64,000 nt of DNA from Acanthamoeba castellanii str. Neff (lineage: Eukaryota > Discosea > Longamoebia > Acanthamoebidae), in NCBI RefSeq assembly GCF_000313135.1, contig NW_004457592.1, forward strand, positions 67,976 to 131,975, written 5' to 3'. This document shows, one piece after another, positions 11,101 to 29,600 of the stretch. How positions within the stretch are numbered: position 1 is the stretch's first letter; every line of letters begins with the position of its first letter. The notes beneath the pieces are model-generated. The model was not told where the DNA came from. It searched no databases and saw only the letters and a list, made by a program, of their open reading frames with translations. The position numbers and the translations under genes were made by a program.

Positions 11101-12690
11101 GCCGATTGCTGGAGAGCCAGGCCAGCAGCGCGGGCGGTGACGGCGCGTGGATCGGTCAGAGCTTCGCGCCCGCTGTGTTCGGCCAACTGCGAGACGCCTT
11201 CGGCATCGACCCCCTCGAATACCGCGTACGCCCCGCCCCCCAATCAATAATCTGCCGACATCGTTGACTAATTGTCGACTGTGTGGTGGGTCCGTGCGCA
11301 GGTGGCGTTAGGTCCCGAGCGCCTCTTCGCGAGCCTGCTGACCGGCTCCCTGTCGGCGCTCGAGGAGATCGTGAGCTCGGGCCGCAGCGGCTCGTTCCTG
11401 TATCGGTCGGTGGACGGGCGGTACCTCATCAAGACCTTGCCGCCGGAGGAGAAGTCCTTCTTCCGTCAGATCCTGCCCTCCTACTTTGACGTACGTCTCT
11501 CCTCGCACGCCCACGCCCATTACTACTCACGCACACACGCCACACGCCACACACACACGACACACACGACACACACGACACACACGCCACACGCCACACG
11601 CCACACGCCACACACGACACACACGCCACTACGCACGACACGACGCATCTGGACACAGCATATGATCAAGAACCCCAATTCGCTGTTGACCCGCTTCTGC
11701 GGCCTCCACAAGATCAGCGGCAACAAAGGTAAGCCACAATCTATTGCGATGGACGATGGGGAGATGGTGGTGATGGTGGTGGTGGTGATGTGGATCTTAC
11801 CTCACCCCCCAAATCCTCGGCTGCAGGGCGTACGACCTCGTTTGTGGTGATGGAGAATGTGATCCACACCGACAAGCCGGTCCACGAGCAGTATGACCTC
11901 AAGGTAGGCGAGACACGACACGACACACGACACGACACGAACCGCACACGCCCCACGCGCGATCTGCGGTCCTGAACCCTTTGCGGTGGGGTTGGGTCGT
12001 TGCAGGGTTCGACCGTGAACCGGTCCGTGCGGCTCGGGGAAAAGGACGAGATGGGCAGCGTGGCGCAGAAGGACAACGACTTCCAGCGCAAGCTGCAGCT
12101 GGGTCCGCTCGCCCCCACCTTCGTCGCCCAGATCGAGTCCGACTGCAAGGTGCGCTGGCCGCCCGCCTCATTCGCCTCCGCCGAGCTCGTCTCCCACGAA
12201 TCTGACCAGAGGCCCACATATCTGCCGCGCGTGTGTGCGGTGGCAGTGGCTGGAGGGCCATGGGATCTGTGACTACTCGCTGCTTGTGGGCATTCACCAC
12301 TCGCCGCGCGACGGACGGCAGCAGCCGGACGCCACGGCGGCCGAGCGACCACCGCCACAGAGCGTCTTCAAGCGGCACCACGGCGGCGTTTCCGGCGGCG
12401 GCGGCGGCAGCGGCGGCGAGGTCTACTGGCTCGGGCTGATCGACATCTTGACCACCTACAGCTTCAAGAAGAAGTCGGAGCACACCCTCAAGTCCATCTT
12501 CCACGACCCGGTGCCTACTTCCACGTCGTGCCACTCAGCCCTGTTCACTCTTCTTACTGTGTGCACGTATGTGTCGTGTGGCGTGTGTCGTGTGCGTCTG
12601 GCGTGTGTCACGCAGAGCCAAATATCGGCCATCCCGCCCGGACCCTATCGCGAACGTTTCGTGGCCTACATGCGCTCCATCGTCGAGTGA
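5117..12690 (+). CDS. GRAM-GRAM-NmrA-like-EF hand-PIP 5-kinase fusion protein
   Basis: A single frame through about 25 GT-AG introns gives a protein of roughly 1,640 residues. In order: N-terminal region (1-240). GRAM 1 (about 245-355; IRGKLYVWQHHLCF). GRAM 2 (about 395-495; GRMYISQNFICFTS, RLFFQGFMSRD-type end). NmrA-like NAD(P)-binding domain (about 500-770; LRVLVCGASTPQGKHLTKLL, then NVNVRAGIRYERL). EF-hand loops DANSDGLLQWED, DPDGSGYVDFAQ, DRDRNGLIHWPD and DVNKDGNVPLAT. PIPK catalytic domain (about 1,215-1,637). The kinase keeps the upstream SWDTVLHILLCIRRAI helix, GSFLYRS, the lysine in YLIKTLPP, YDLKGSTVNRS, CDYSLLVGIH and the LIDIL aspartate. Its activation loop reads KKKSEHTLKS, with the glutamate typical of PI4P 5-kinases (PIP4Ks have alanine). 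The GRAM-NmrA and NmrA-EF joins are phase-matched, with no intervening start or stop. It probably makes PI(4,5)P2 at membranes under Ca2+ and lipid control (inference). One GRAM 2 intron appears to start with GC. Confidence 0.8.
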
Positions 12691-13230
12691 AGAACAAGAA
12701 CAAAGCTCAGGGCAGATGTCTATCTTGTTGGTTCCTGAACCGATTGGGACTGGAATCTGGTTGGTTGCAAACAACAGCAAAAGCCTGTTGGGAATTGGGC
12801 TGATTGGTGGACGCTGCGGGTTGGTGGGAACAGGGTAATTTCCGGTTTTTGAATTGCGCGCACAACACAACCACGCGACCAAGGCGAACCGCGTGACGAA
12901 GGCTCGCTCGAACGATCAACTATCCATTTGTAATTATTGAACGATCGATTGGGGCGCAGGGGCCATTTATGCTTCTTTTTTGATACGACACATCTCTCTT
13001 CCCTCCGCTTCCTGACAAACGATTGGTGCGGCCTCGACGGTAATCTGTGCCCATTCGGTTGGGCATTTGTGACACCATCTTGTGGTGTGAGGACACATCG
13101 CCCCTTGTGGTATGTCCATCTTCTTCTGCTCAACGATCGTAGCTCTACTCTATGCGCTCAAGCTTCTTCTGATTGCCCCCCCCTTCAAATTCTCCAGGAC
13201 ATTGTAGATTTTTCGCGTGTGTAGAGAAAA
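12691..13230. other. intergenic spacer between PIP kinase and PI3K
   Basis: No convincing coding exon is seen here. The 3' side of the kinase gene has a G/T-rich stretch, and the part before the PI3K start is pyrimidine-rich (TTCTTCTGCTC, CCCCCCCCTTC). It presumably holds the 3' end of the upstream transcript and the PI3K promoter. Confidence 0.5.
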
Positions 13231-21248
<8,018 letters not shown>

Positions 21249-21549
21249 GCGATGACGTGTGCGATCCGACCACCACCATCAGTACCCTCAATCGACACGA
21301 CGGCATAACAACAACACAAAGCAGAAGAAGAAGAAGAAGAAGAAGAGAAGGCAGCAAAGGGAGAAGAGAAGAGAACAACAACAGTCGAAGAAGGAGGATG
21401 TTATTTATTTGTTTATTTGGATGTTATTTATCCATGTACTGAGTAGGAAGTTTGCCACTTCTCCCTCGCTTCCGCTTCTTTTTCTTTTCTATTCTTTTTT
21501 TCTTTTAAAGATCAAAGATTCAAGCCCAGGGCAGCACGAGACACCAGAG
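21249..21549. other. intergenic spacer PI3K / ARV1
   Basis: About 300 bp with an (AAG)n tract near 21320-21345 and a pyrimidine-rich segment (about 21455-21505) before the ARV1 start. No gene is seen. Confidence 0.5.
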
Positions 21550-22581
21550 ATGATTTGCGTGGAGTGTGGGGCACCAGCTGCAGACGTCTACAAGGAATAT
21601 GGCGGCAAAGGCAATGGCAACATTCGCCTCACACGATGCGTACACCCACCCCACTATTGCTATCTTTTCAAGAAGCATAAAAATAAATAAATGCTCACAC
21701 CATCCACCATTCATTCGCTTCTACGCGCTTCGACGTGGCCCTGTCTTGTTCTGTGTAGCGGCTCAACTCTTTGTGCTGCAGGCCAATTGCATGAAGATAG
21801 GGCTCGTCTACGTGATGTTCGAGGCCGGGCTCAAGTACTTCAGCAGCCACCACGTCGGCCAGGACCTCAACTACCCGTACCTCCTTGGTATCTCTGCATA
21901 TATTTCGCTCTACGTCTTTCTACACGCTACATGGGATGCTCAATGCTCCCTTCTTCTTCTTCTTCTTGCAGGCGACCAGCTGGCCTACGAGCAATACCTC
22001 TACACGGTGGGCCTCACCTTGGTCGAGTACGTGTCCTACATCCTCGCGGTGGTGATCTCCGCCCGGCTGCTACTCGGCAAGACCCACTACGCGATCGTCA
22101 AGTACAACTACCTGGCGATGGCGGTCATCCTCTCTTCCTTCGGCAAGCCGCTGCACCTCTTCCTCATGGTCTGGTGCGTAGTCTCTATCCTGTTCTTCCT
22201 CCTTCTTCCTACACGACTACTTGTTCTACTTCTTGTTCTACTTCTTTGGTCAGTGGCTTTCAATGACACGCACTACTACCATAGGGACTACCAGCAACTG
22301 TTCTCCACCATACTGGACGTGTTCGTGGTCATCTCCAACGTGATGGCCGTACGCGGTACGTTGTGAACGGGCGTCAGCGTCATGCTGAAGCTTCCACTCG
22401 ATAGTTCATGCTCGGCTTGAGACGCAGCTGACATGTCGGGTCCGCGCGCGCAGCTTTCCTGAACGACGCCAAGCAGGCGATGCTGGTGGTGGCTGTCGGG
22501 TTCACTGTGCGGCTGCTCACGCGGCTCATCCTCTCCGCCCACTACGACGCTGCCGTGCCGTTCACCTTCTTCATCAACTGA
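21550..22581 (+). CDS. ARV1: ARV1-like ER lipid-homeostasis protein
   Basis: The protein opens with MICVECGAPAADVYKEY and IRLTRC, the zinc-binding start of the Arv1 homology domain (yeast Arv1 begins MICITCMRPVDSLY...LTDCPYC). The next exon begins ANCMK, completing a second CxxC pair. Several hydrophobic segments follow, with the family-typical LAMAVILSSFGKPLHLFLMVW (yeast counterpart ISYTILLSYGAKIFPILMLIW). The last exon ends VPFTFFIN before TGA. Arv1 is an ER membrane protein needed for sterol trafficking and GPI-anchor synthesis. The segment after the second CxxC, which in other Arv1 proteins carries the DKYxE stretch and a conserved tyrosine/arginine block, is missing or much altered here. 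Either an exon was overlooked between 21640 and 21780 or the domain is truncated. Confidence 0.75.
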
Positions 22582-22826
22582 AGCTTCTACACGGACTTTG
22601 GTTTCTTGCACATACAAACCGCACACACACGACGTGCCGCACACAACGCGAAGAAAGATTCGGCTGAATTTCTGACGACAATGGACCCGACACGCAAGAT
22701 CGATTTCCAGCGAAGAAGTTTGCACAAAGCATCATCATCTGGAATCACTTCTGAGAAGCCACGCCGGGTAGAAGTGGTGCAATTGAAGAGAAGAGAAGAG
22801 AAGGAAGATTTAGAAGATAACAGCAA

Positions 22827-23923
22827 ATGTCGTTGTCTGTGGCGCGAGAGCAAAAGAACAAGCTGCTCTACGTTGGATTCAATCAGGACTATTCCTGCTT
22901 TGCCATCGGGACTGATGATGGCTTTGAGATTTGGAACGTCGACCCCTTCAAGCTTCGATTCAAACGAGGTATTGCCTCTCCCTCCTCCTTCTCCCTTCCT
23001 TCCTTTCCCTCCTTCTTATACAGGAGGGGACAGAATTCGATGGCGGGCTGGGCATTGTAGAAATGCTCTTCCGGTCCAATCTGCTGGCGCTGGTCGGGGG
23101 AGGCAAGAATCCCAAGTACCCACCCAACAAGGTCATGATTTGGGACGATTACCAGAACAAGTGCCTTGCCGAGCTCGAATTCAGATCCGATGTCAAGGGT
23201 GCGTGCTTTCATCTCCCCTTCTCCTCCTCACGTCCTTCCCAAAACCAACCGTCCTTGTGGTCGGCGCGGTGCTGTTGTGAGAAGGAGTGAAGCTGCGACG
23301 GGACAAGATCGTCGTTGCGCTGGAGAACAAGGTCTACGTCTACAACTTTGCCGATCTCCAGCTCGTGCACCAGATCGAAACCACAGCCAACCCCAAAGGT
23401 TTCCTTTCCCTCTTCCTCCTCCTCTCCCCATTCCTCCCCCTCTCTCCCTGAGGCCACCCACTTTCGTGAGAAAGTTCTGCGCTGCTCGGCTCTGCCCTCG
23501 CTGCCCGAGTATTAATTTGTGTATGAATTAATTATTGCTCTATTTTGCACTCATTTATTCACCGCTCTACTGCAGGTCTGATTGCGCTGTGCCCAGACTC
23601 GAACAACACCGTGCTGGCGTGCCCCGGCCTGAAGCCGGGCTACGTACACCTGCGCCTGAACGATATCAACGTATGTCCTTCGCACGCGTTGAACTATTTA
23701 TCCCTTTTTTATATTTATTTATATTTATTTATATTTGTTGGTGATCGATGCACTGACGGTCATCCGCTCGCGTGTCAATGTAACGTAGAAGTCGACGCCC
23801 ATCAAAGCACACGACAACCCGCTTTCGTGCCTCGCTCTCAATCTCGACGGCACCAGACTTGCCACGGCCTCCGAGCAAGTACGCCATTTGTTCTTCGTTC
23901 TCCTCCTTTAGCCACACGACACA

Positions 23924-23979
<56 letters not shown>

Positions 23980-24685
23980 GACGCACGCGGCTTATTTCCT
24001 CTTGTCGCTTGTGTGCGACACGCGTGATCGCAGGGCACGGTGATTCGTATATGGGACACGAGCACAGGGGAGCAGGTGGGCAAGCTGCGAAGGGGCAAGG
24101 ACAAGGCCGAGGTCAACTGCATCTCGTTCTCCAGCGACTCCGAGTGGCTATGTGTCTCCTCCGACAGGGTTCGCCTTTTACTCTTTCGGCTGCTGCGCGT
24201 AGTGTCAGTGGCTCACACGCGCACGTGGCATGCAGGGTACGGTGCACATTTTCAATCTGGCAAACAACGGCGGCTCGGAGTCGGCCAAGGCGCAAAAGTC
24301 GAGACTGAGCTTCATGGGCGGCCTCGGCCTCCTCCCGTCTTCGCTCGACGACTACGTGGGCTCGGACTTCAGCTTTGCGCAGCTCCACCTGACGGTCCCG
24401 CGCAGCATCTGCTCGTTTGGGCAGGCCAACAATCTCATCATCGGTACTCTCTCTCTCTCTCTCTGTGCGTGTGTGGTGTGTGTGTGTGTGGTGTGTGTGC
24501 GCACGCGCGTGTGTCGTGTGCGTGTCGGCCGCGTGTGTGGGCCAGCCACGCTCACCACTACTCGGGCCTATACAGTGATCGGACAGGACGGGACGTTCTA
24601 CAGGTACGCGTACGACTCGGAACAGGGCGGCGAGGGCAAGCGGGAGGACCACATCCTCTTTCTCAAGGACAAGGAAGACGATTGA
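22827..24685 (+). CDS. WIPI/Atg18-type PROPPIN (WDR45/WDR45B-like)
   Basis: A seven-bladed beta-propeller protein of about 390 residues built from eight or so exons. N-terminal [20 protein letters not shown] is the usual first blade. Blades 5-6 read [20 protein letters not shown] and then [24 protein letters not shown] replaces the FRRG phosphoinositide-binding motif, as it does in the WIPI3/WIPI4 branch, and [14 protein letters not shown] follows. PROPPINs bind PI3P and PI(3,5)P2 through two sites around this motif. They act in autophagosome formation and endolysosomal membrane remodelling. The start ATG at 22827 lies 245 bp after the ARV1 stop. A (CA)n tract of more than 50 bp (23925-23979) fills one intron. 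Confidence 0.9.
23925..23979. repeat. (CA)n microsatellite in PROPPIN intron
   Basis: About 27 CA units uninterrupted except at the edges, between the exon ending TRLATASEQ and the one starting GTVIRIWD. Confidence 0.9.
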
Positions 24686-24891
24686 GCTGCCGCAAGCTCC
24701 ATTTCTCTGCGCGTCTTCTTCCTATCCTCCTCCTTCCTGTTTTCTGTTGCGTTGTACAAAGCCCAGCCTCTTGGTGGCTTCCTGCCAGAGCTCTACAATA
24801 ACAAAAGCTTTTCTTCCCATTGCGCCGTGTGCAGCCTGGCAACCTTTTCGCCCAGAGGCGTCGAAGAGTGGCAATGAGGAGCAAAAGATGG

Positions 24892-24961
24892 GGCGCCGCC
24901 CGGAATCGAACCGGGGCCTCTCGCACCCTAAGCGAGAATTTTACCACTTAACTACGGCGCC
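24892..24961 (-). tRNA. tRNA-Pro (anticodon AGG)
   Basis: Read on the minus strand, a 7-bp acceptor stem GGCGCCG/CGGCGCC closes a cloverleaf. The anticodon stem is CTCGC/GCGAG with loop TTAGGGT (anticodon AGG). The T arm is CCCGG-TTCGATT-CCGGG. The sequence closely resembles metazoan tRNA-Pro(AGG), including the weak D stem. No intron is seen. Box B lies in the T arm. Confidence 0.95.
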
Positions 24962-25120
24962 TGCGTGTTGGTCAGGGGTTATATTGTACAGCGCTTGTAC
25001 TCCAGGTGTGTTCATCAGCTCCTCTTCCACTCCTGTTCTACCCACGCTCCAAAAAAGTGCCGAAGGCCAAGAGGGTTGACAGGATGAGCAAGTTGTCACC
25101 AGGGCAAAATTTTTGACTTC

Positions 25121-25191
25121 GCGCCCGGTGGGGGTCGAACCCACAATCTCTTGATTAGAAGTCAAGCGCCTTTCCATTAGGCTACGGGCGC
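25121..25191 (-). tRNA. tRNA-Arg (anticodon UCU), copy 1
   Basis: On the minus strand the acceptor GCGCCCG pairs with CGGGCGC. The anticodon stem is CTTGA/TCAAG with loop CTTCTAA (anticodon UCU, reads AGA). The T arm is GTGGG-TTCGACC-CCCAC. A run of five T on the transcribed side lies just downstream (about 25114-25110), as expected for RNA polymerase III termination. The mature sequence is identical to the copy at 51145-51215. Confidence 0.95.
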
Positions 25192-25652
25192 TACATTGAT
25201 AGAGATGGTTCCTCCCCACGTCGCGAGTGCCGCAGCGAGGGGAATGCATGCCCCAACGAGCCGGCAGGGCAGCCTCGGTCGTGAAAGGAGGGCGAGGAGC
25301 TCCTGTGGCCAACATGCCGACCCTCCCGCTCCACTGCCGGCCGTGTCTTCGTCACCCGCAGTAAGACAGTGCGGTAAGGGCGTACCTGTGGCGGTGCGTT
25401 GCTGTGGTGGGCGAGCGCAGCGTGCAGAGGAGTCGTACACAGACCGCCTGGACTCTTCGCGAACCTTGCGTGCAACGCGAGTGTCAGCGCTGCACTTAAC
25501 ACAAGCATAGACTGGAGGGGGGAAGCAGGTCGCACGCCATATTCTCCACAAGATCTTCCTCCCTGAGTAGGCCTGCTAATGGATGATGAAGGTGGGAAGG
25601 ATGTGTTCAAAGATTTGGGTTTTTATAGGGATCGCATAAAGACAAAGACTCT
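25192..25652. other. spacer between tRNA-Arg and eS17
   Basis: About 460 bp with no supported gene. Open frames on the minus strand have no family resemblance, and one simply continues through the tRNA. It should contain the eS17 3' UTR, the tRNA promoter flank, and possibly unannotated short RNA. Confidence 0.4.
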
Positions 25653-26378
25653 TTAGTAGGCCTCCTCGGGCGCACCGACGGGAGCCTCGGGCTTCTTGGG
25701 AGCGCCCGAGCGCTCACCCCGCTCGCGCCTCTCTCCCCTGTCGCGCCTCTCGCCGCGGTGCTGGAAGACGGGCTTGTTGGAGGGAAGGTTCTCGAGCGAC
25801 ACGACCTGCACGCCGGCAAGGTCACCGAGACCGATGGACCTCAACATGTCCTTGGTGTCGGAATCGACTTCGATGAGGTCGACCTGAAGGGCGGACACGT
25901 CGGGCACGTAGTTGTCCTTCCTCTCACGCTCCTCCTCCTGGAGCTTGAAGGAGATGCCGCGGACGGGTCCCTTCTTGATGCGCTTCATCAGGTGAGTGAC
26001 GAAACCGGCGATCTTGTTGCGGAGGCGCTTCGAGGGGATGGCGGCCACTTCATCGCAGATCTTCTTGTTGGTGTCGAAGTCCAGCGTGAGACGCGGGTAG
26101 TACTTCTCGATCATGAGGCGCGCGGCCTTCTTGACAGTCTTGGTTCTGACGCGACCCTACACAGATGGCAATAGTGGAATGTAAGAGGCGACGCAGATGT
26201 ATGATCGAACACCAAACAGCTAGCATGTTGGCAAATGGATTGAATTGGGGGAGAAGGAAATGGATGACATCATAAAAAGAGAAAGATGCAGCGGAGCGAG
26301 GGCATAGACCCGGTAAAACAATAACCCTCAAGATCAAAGTCCCCTCAACGATCAAAGGGATGGGACAGATCGTACCAT
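25653..26378 (-). CDS. RPS17: 40S ribosomal protein eS17 (RPS17)
   Basis: The protein of 168 residues matches eS17. Exon 2 (26156-25653) reads [20 protein letters not shown], then [20 protein letters not shown] and [20 protein letters not shown]. Exon 1 is just the start codon: the only ATG that restores M-GRVR lies at 26378-26376 and is followed at once by a GTACGA donor. The first exon therefore supplies the initiator methionine alone, as in vertebrate RPS17. The family is usually about 130-140 residues. Here the C-terminus is longer, with an R/G/E-rich run of RGER repeats ([16 protein letters not shown]) ending in PEEAY. eS17 sits in the small subunit beak/head region of the cytosolic ribosome. 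Confidence 0.95.
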
Positions 26379-26689
26379 ATTTTCTGATAGACCGACGGGC
26401 GATGGGGGAGGAGGAAGAAGAGAAAGGAAGAAACAGACCAGCCACCGCACGATTTTGCCCGGCAGCTCTGGTGGTCGACATTAATGGCGTCACCTTAAAC
26501 TTTGTTAATTTTATTAACATTTATTTTCTTTTGTTTGGGAAGCGGAAACTAGAACGCGGGAGCCTTGAAGAAGGGGCACGACGTCAAGCTTCGACTTCTG
26601 GTGTGGTTCAGCAGCCACAGTTGTCTGGAAGGTGGCAAACAAAAGGAGGCAATACTCGAGCGTGTTAAGAATCGGCAAACACCTCTTAA
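26379..26689. promoter_or_regulatory. divergent promoter region eS17 / VPS33
   Basis: About 310 bp between the start codons of eS17 (minus) and VPS33 (plus). It has an AT-rich centre (TTTGTTAATTTTATTAACATTTATTTTC) that looks unlike the GC-rich coding flanks. Shared promoter function is inferred from the arrangement. Confidence 0.45.
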
Positions 26690-29600
26690 ATGGCGATGGC
26701 TGGTCTGAGTGCCCTTCAGGAGGGTCCCATTCAGCTGCAGCAGTGGCGCAATCAATGTAAGAAGGAGCTCACCGGCCTCCTTGATGCCATTCGCGTACCA
26801 CCCCCGCCCCCTTGCTTGATATCTCTACACAATTTTACATCTTCTTTTATCTTTTTAATCCTCCCGCTACCCGATGGTGGAGAGTAGGACATGAAGGGCC
26901 GTATCGCGTTGATCATCGACCCCAAGGTGTCCGGCCCGCTCTCGCTGGTGGTCGAGTTCTCCACCCTGCAGACCTATGGCGTGGAAAAGATTTTTCTGCT
27001 CCAACAGTCGGTGTCGTCCCTCCAGACCGACTGCGACCACATCGTCTACCTCACCAAGTACGAGCGCTCCCTTTACTCATTCATTTATCTTTTACTTTTA
27101 TTATCTCTTTTAGTCATTTCCTGTTTTCGTGTTTATTGAGAATAAACAAGAATAGAATAAACAATATTTATATTTAATAAAACCAAAATATGTACAGGCC
27201 GTCGATGGCGTGGATGAAGACGATCGCCGAGCACGTGCAGATGTACCAAAAGCTGGAGGCCGTCACCGCCGCTGCGCCTCGTATGTTTACTGTCGACGCA
27301 CGCACGCACGACACGCATGACACATGCACGACACGCGCACTCATACACTATTCCTCTTCTGTGGCAGCTGGTCCTCCCGGGAGTGCTGCGACGCCCAACG
27401 CCCCGAAGCACTTCTCGATCGTGTTCATCCCGCACCGCTACGTCGTGTGCGACCGCATCCTCGAGGAAGAGGTTAGCTCTGTTGCCCGCGTACCCTTTCC
27501 CCCAACCGGGCGTGCTAACAACACACGACATCGCGTTGTGTGTGTGTGTGTGTGTGTGTTCCAGGGCGTGTGGGGGCTGGTGGACATCCACGAGTTTCCG
27601 CTGCACCTGGTGCCGTTCGAAAACGACGTCCTCTCCATGGAAGTCGAACACAGCTTCCGAGATCTCTTCCTCGTATCCTCTTCTCTTCGTTCTTCTTCGT
27701 TCTTCTTCGCTCTTCGCTCTTCATTCGCTGACCTCCCGCCTCTCGCTCTCGACGTCGCACAGGACGGGGACACGTCGCTGTTGTACTACGCGGCCAAGTC
27801 GTTGATGAAGTTCCAGCAGATGTTTGGGCACATCCCCAACATCAAGGGCCGCGGCAAGCACGCCCAGACCGTCGCCGACATGCTCCTCCGATTCACCCAA
27901 GAGGTCTTGCTCACCCCACCGTGGCATCTGATGACGCGTGTTGACGTGCGCATCCGTGTGTCGTGTGTCGTGTGTCGTGTGTCGTGTGTCGTGTGTCGTG
28001 TGGTGTTTGCAGGAGGCGGCGTCGAGGAAGCGAAGAGAGTTGAGGCAGGGCGGCACTCCCGAGGAACCGCAGCCGCAGTACATCAGCGCGCTCATCCTGC
28101 TCGACCGCACCGTGGACCCGCTCACCCCCATGTGCACTCCGCTCACCTACGAAGGTGCGCGCCTCCCCCCCCTCTCAATTCCCGCATCGCTCGTTCGTTT
28201 TCTCACACACCGCCGCCAGGCCTGGTCGACGAGGTCTTTGGGATCAAGAACAGCAAGATCGACGTCGACGAAGTCATCGTCAATCCCGCTAAGGTGCGCC
28301 GAGTCTGTCGTGTGTGTCGTGTGAGTCGTGCGCGTGCTGCCCTCTCGCAATTGGTCGATGCCAAGCTAATAATACTAATAATGACCTTCGCGGACAGGAC
28401 AAGGACAAGCCGCCAGAGAGGGCGGCGGCCGGACCCAAGTCGGTGAAGATCCCGCTCAACTCCTCCGACCGCCTCTTCGCCGTACGTCCCTGATTACAAC
28501 ATTTCTTATTTATAATTTAGTTATTATCAGCATTTATTAATACATTTATTTATTAATTTAATTAATTCACCTGTTTCGTGCGCGTTCCAGGAAATCCGCG
28601 ATATCAACTTCAGCGCGCTGGGACCGCTGCTGCACACCAAGGCCAAGGCCATCGACAAGAACTACAGCGTACGCGCATGTCATGATCTTCAACTATTATT
28701 TTTATTTTTATTACTTCTTTTCTTTCCACCGGTGATGGCTGATAGATCAGCGACGACCCACCTAGGAGAGGGACAAGGCCAAGAGTCTGCAGGAGATCAA
28801 GAAGTTCGTCGCCAAGCTGGGCGTCCTCCAGCAGGAGCACCGCTCCCTCCAAATCCGTACGCCGTTCCCAGCGAACCGCACTTGTTGGTGGGCCAGTCGC
28901 TGACGACACACCACACGCACGACCGCACACACACGGCCGCACACGCACACAGACACCAACATTGCCGAGCGCATATTGCAGATCACGAAGGAAAACGACT
29001 TCCGCAAGCGGCTCGAGTTCGAGCACCGTACGCCTTCCCTCCCCGCCAATGACGACGATCGAAAAATCAAAAGTCGATTCTCATTCGTTGCTGCCCACAC
29101 GCGCGCACGTGCAGGGCTGTTGTCGGGGGTCGACAGCGGAGACACGCGGTATCTGGAGGACTGCATATCGCGTGCGGAGCCCATCGGGAAGATCCTGCGC
29201 CTGCTGTGCCTCCTGTCCTACACCACGGGCGGCATCAAGCCCAAGCAATACGACTCCTTCCGACGTGAATTCCTCCAGGTGCGTGTGTGCGTGTGCGGTC
29301 GTGAGTGCAGTGGTGCGTGTGCGGTGGTGTGTGGCGTGTGTGCGGTGGTGCGTGTGCGGTGTGTGGCGTGTGCGACTCACCAGGGAGGGAATTGGGTCTA
29401 CCGGTGCAGACGTACGGATACAACCACATCGGGACGCTGAGCAATCTGGAGCAGCTGGGTCTGATCAAGAAGTACGACGGCTCGCCGCCGTTCGCGTCGA
29501 TCAAGAAGACGATGCGGCTCATCGTGACCGACGTCGACGAGAAAGATCCGAAGGACATCGCCTACGTTTACTCGGGGTACTACCCCCTGCCTTTCACTTT

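Noticed and set aside
24830..25600. Minus-strand coding exons around the tRNA cluster
   Set aside because: The open frames run through the tRNA genes and show no domain or membrane pattern.
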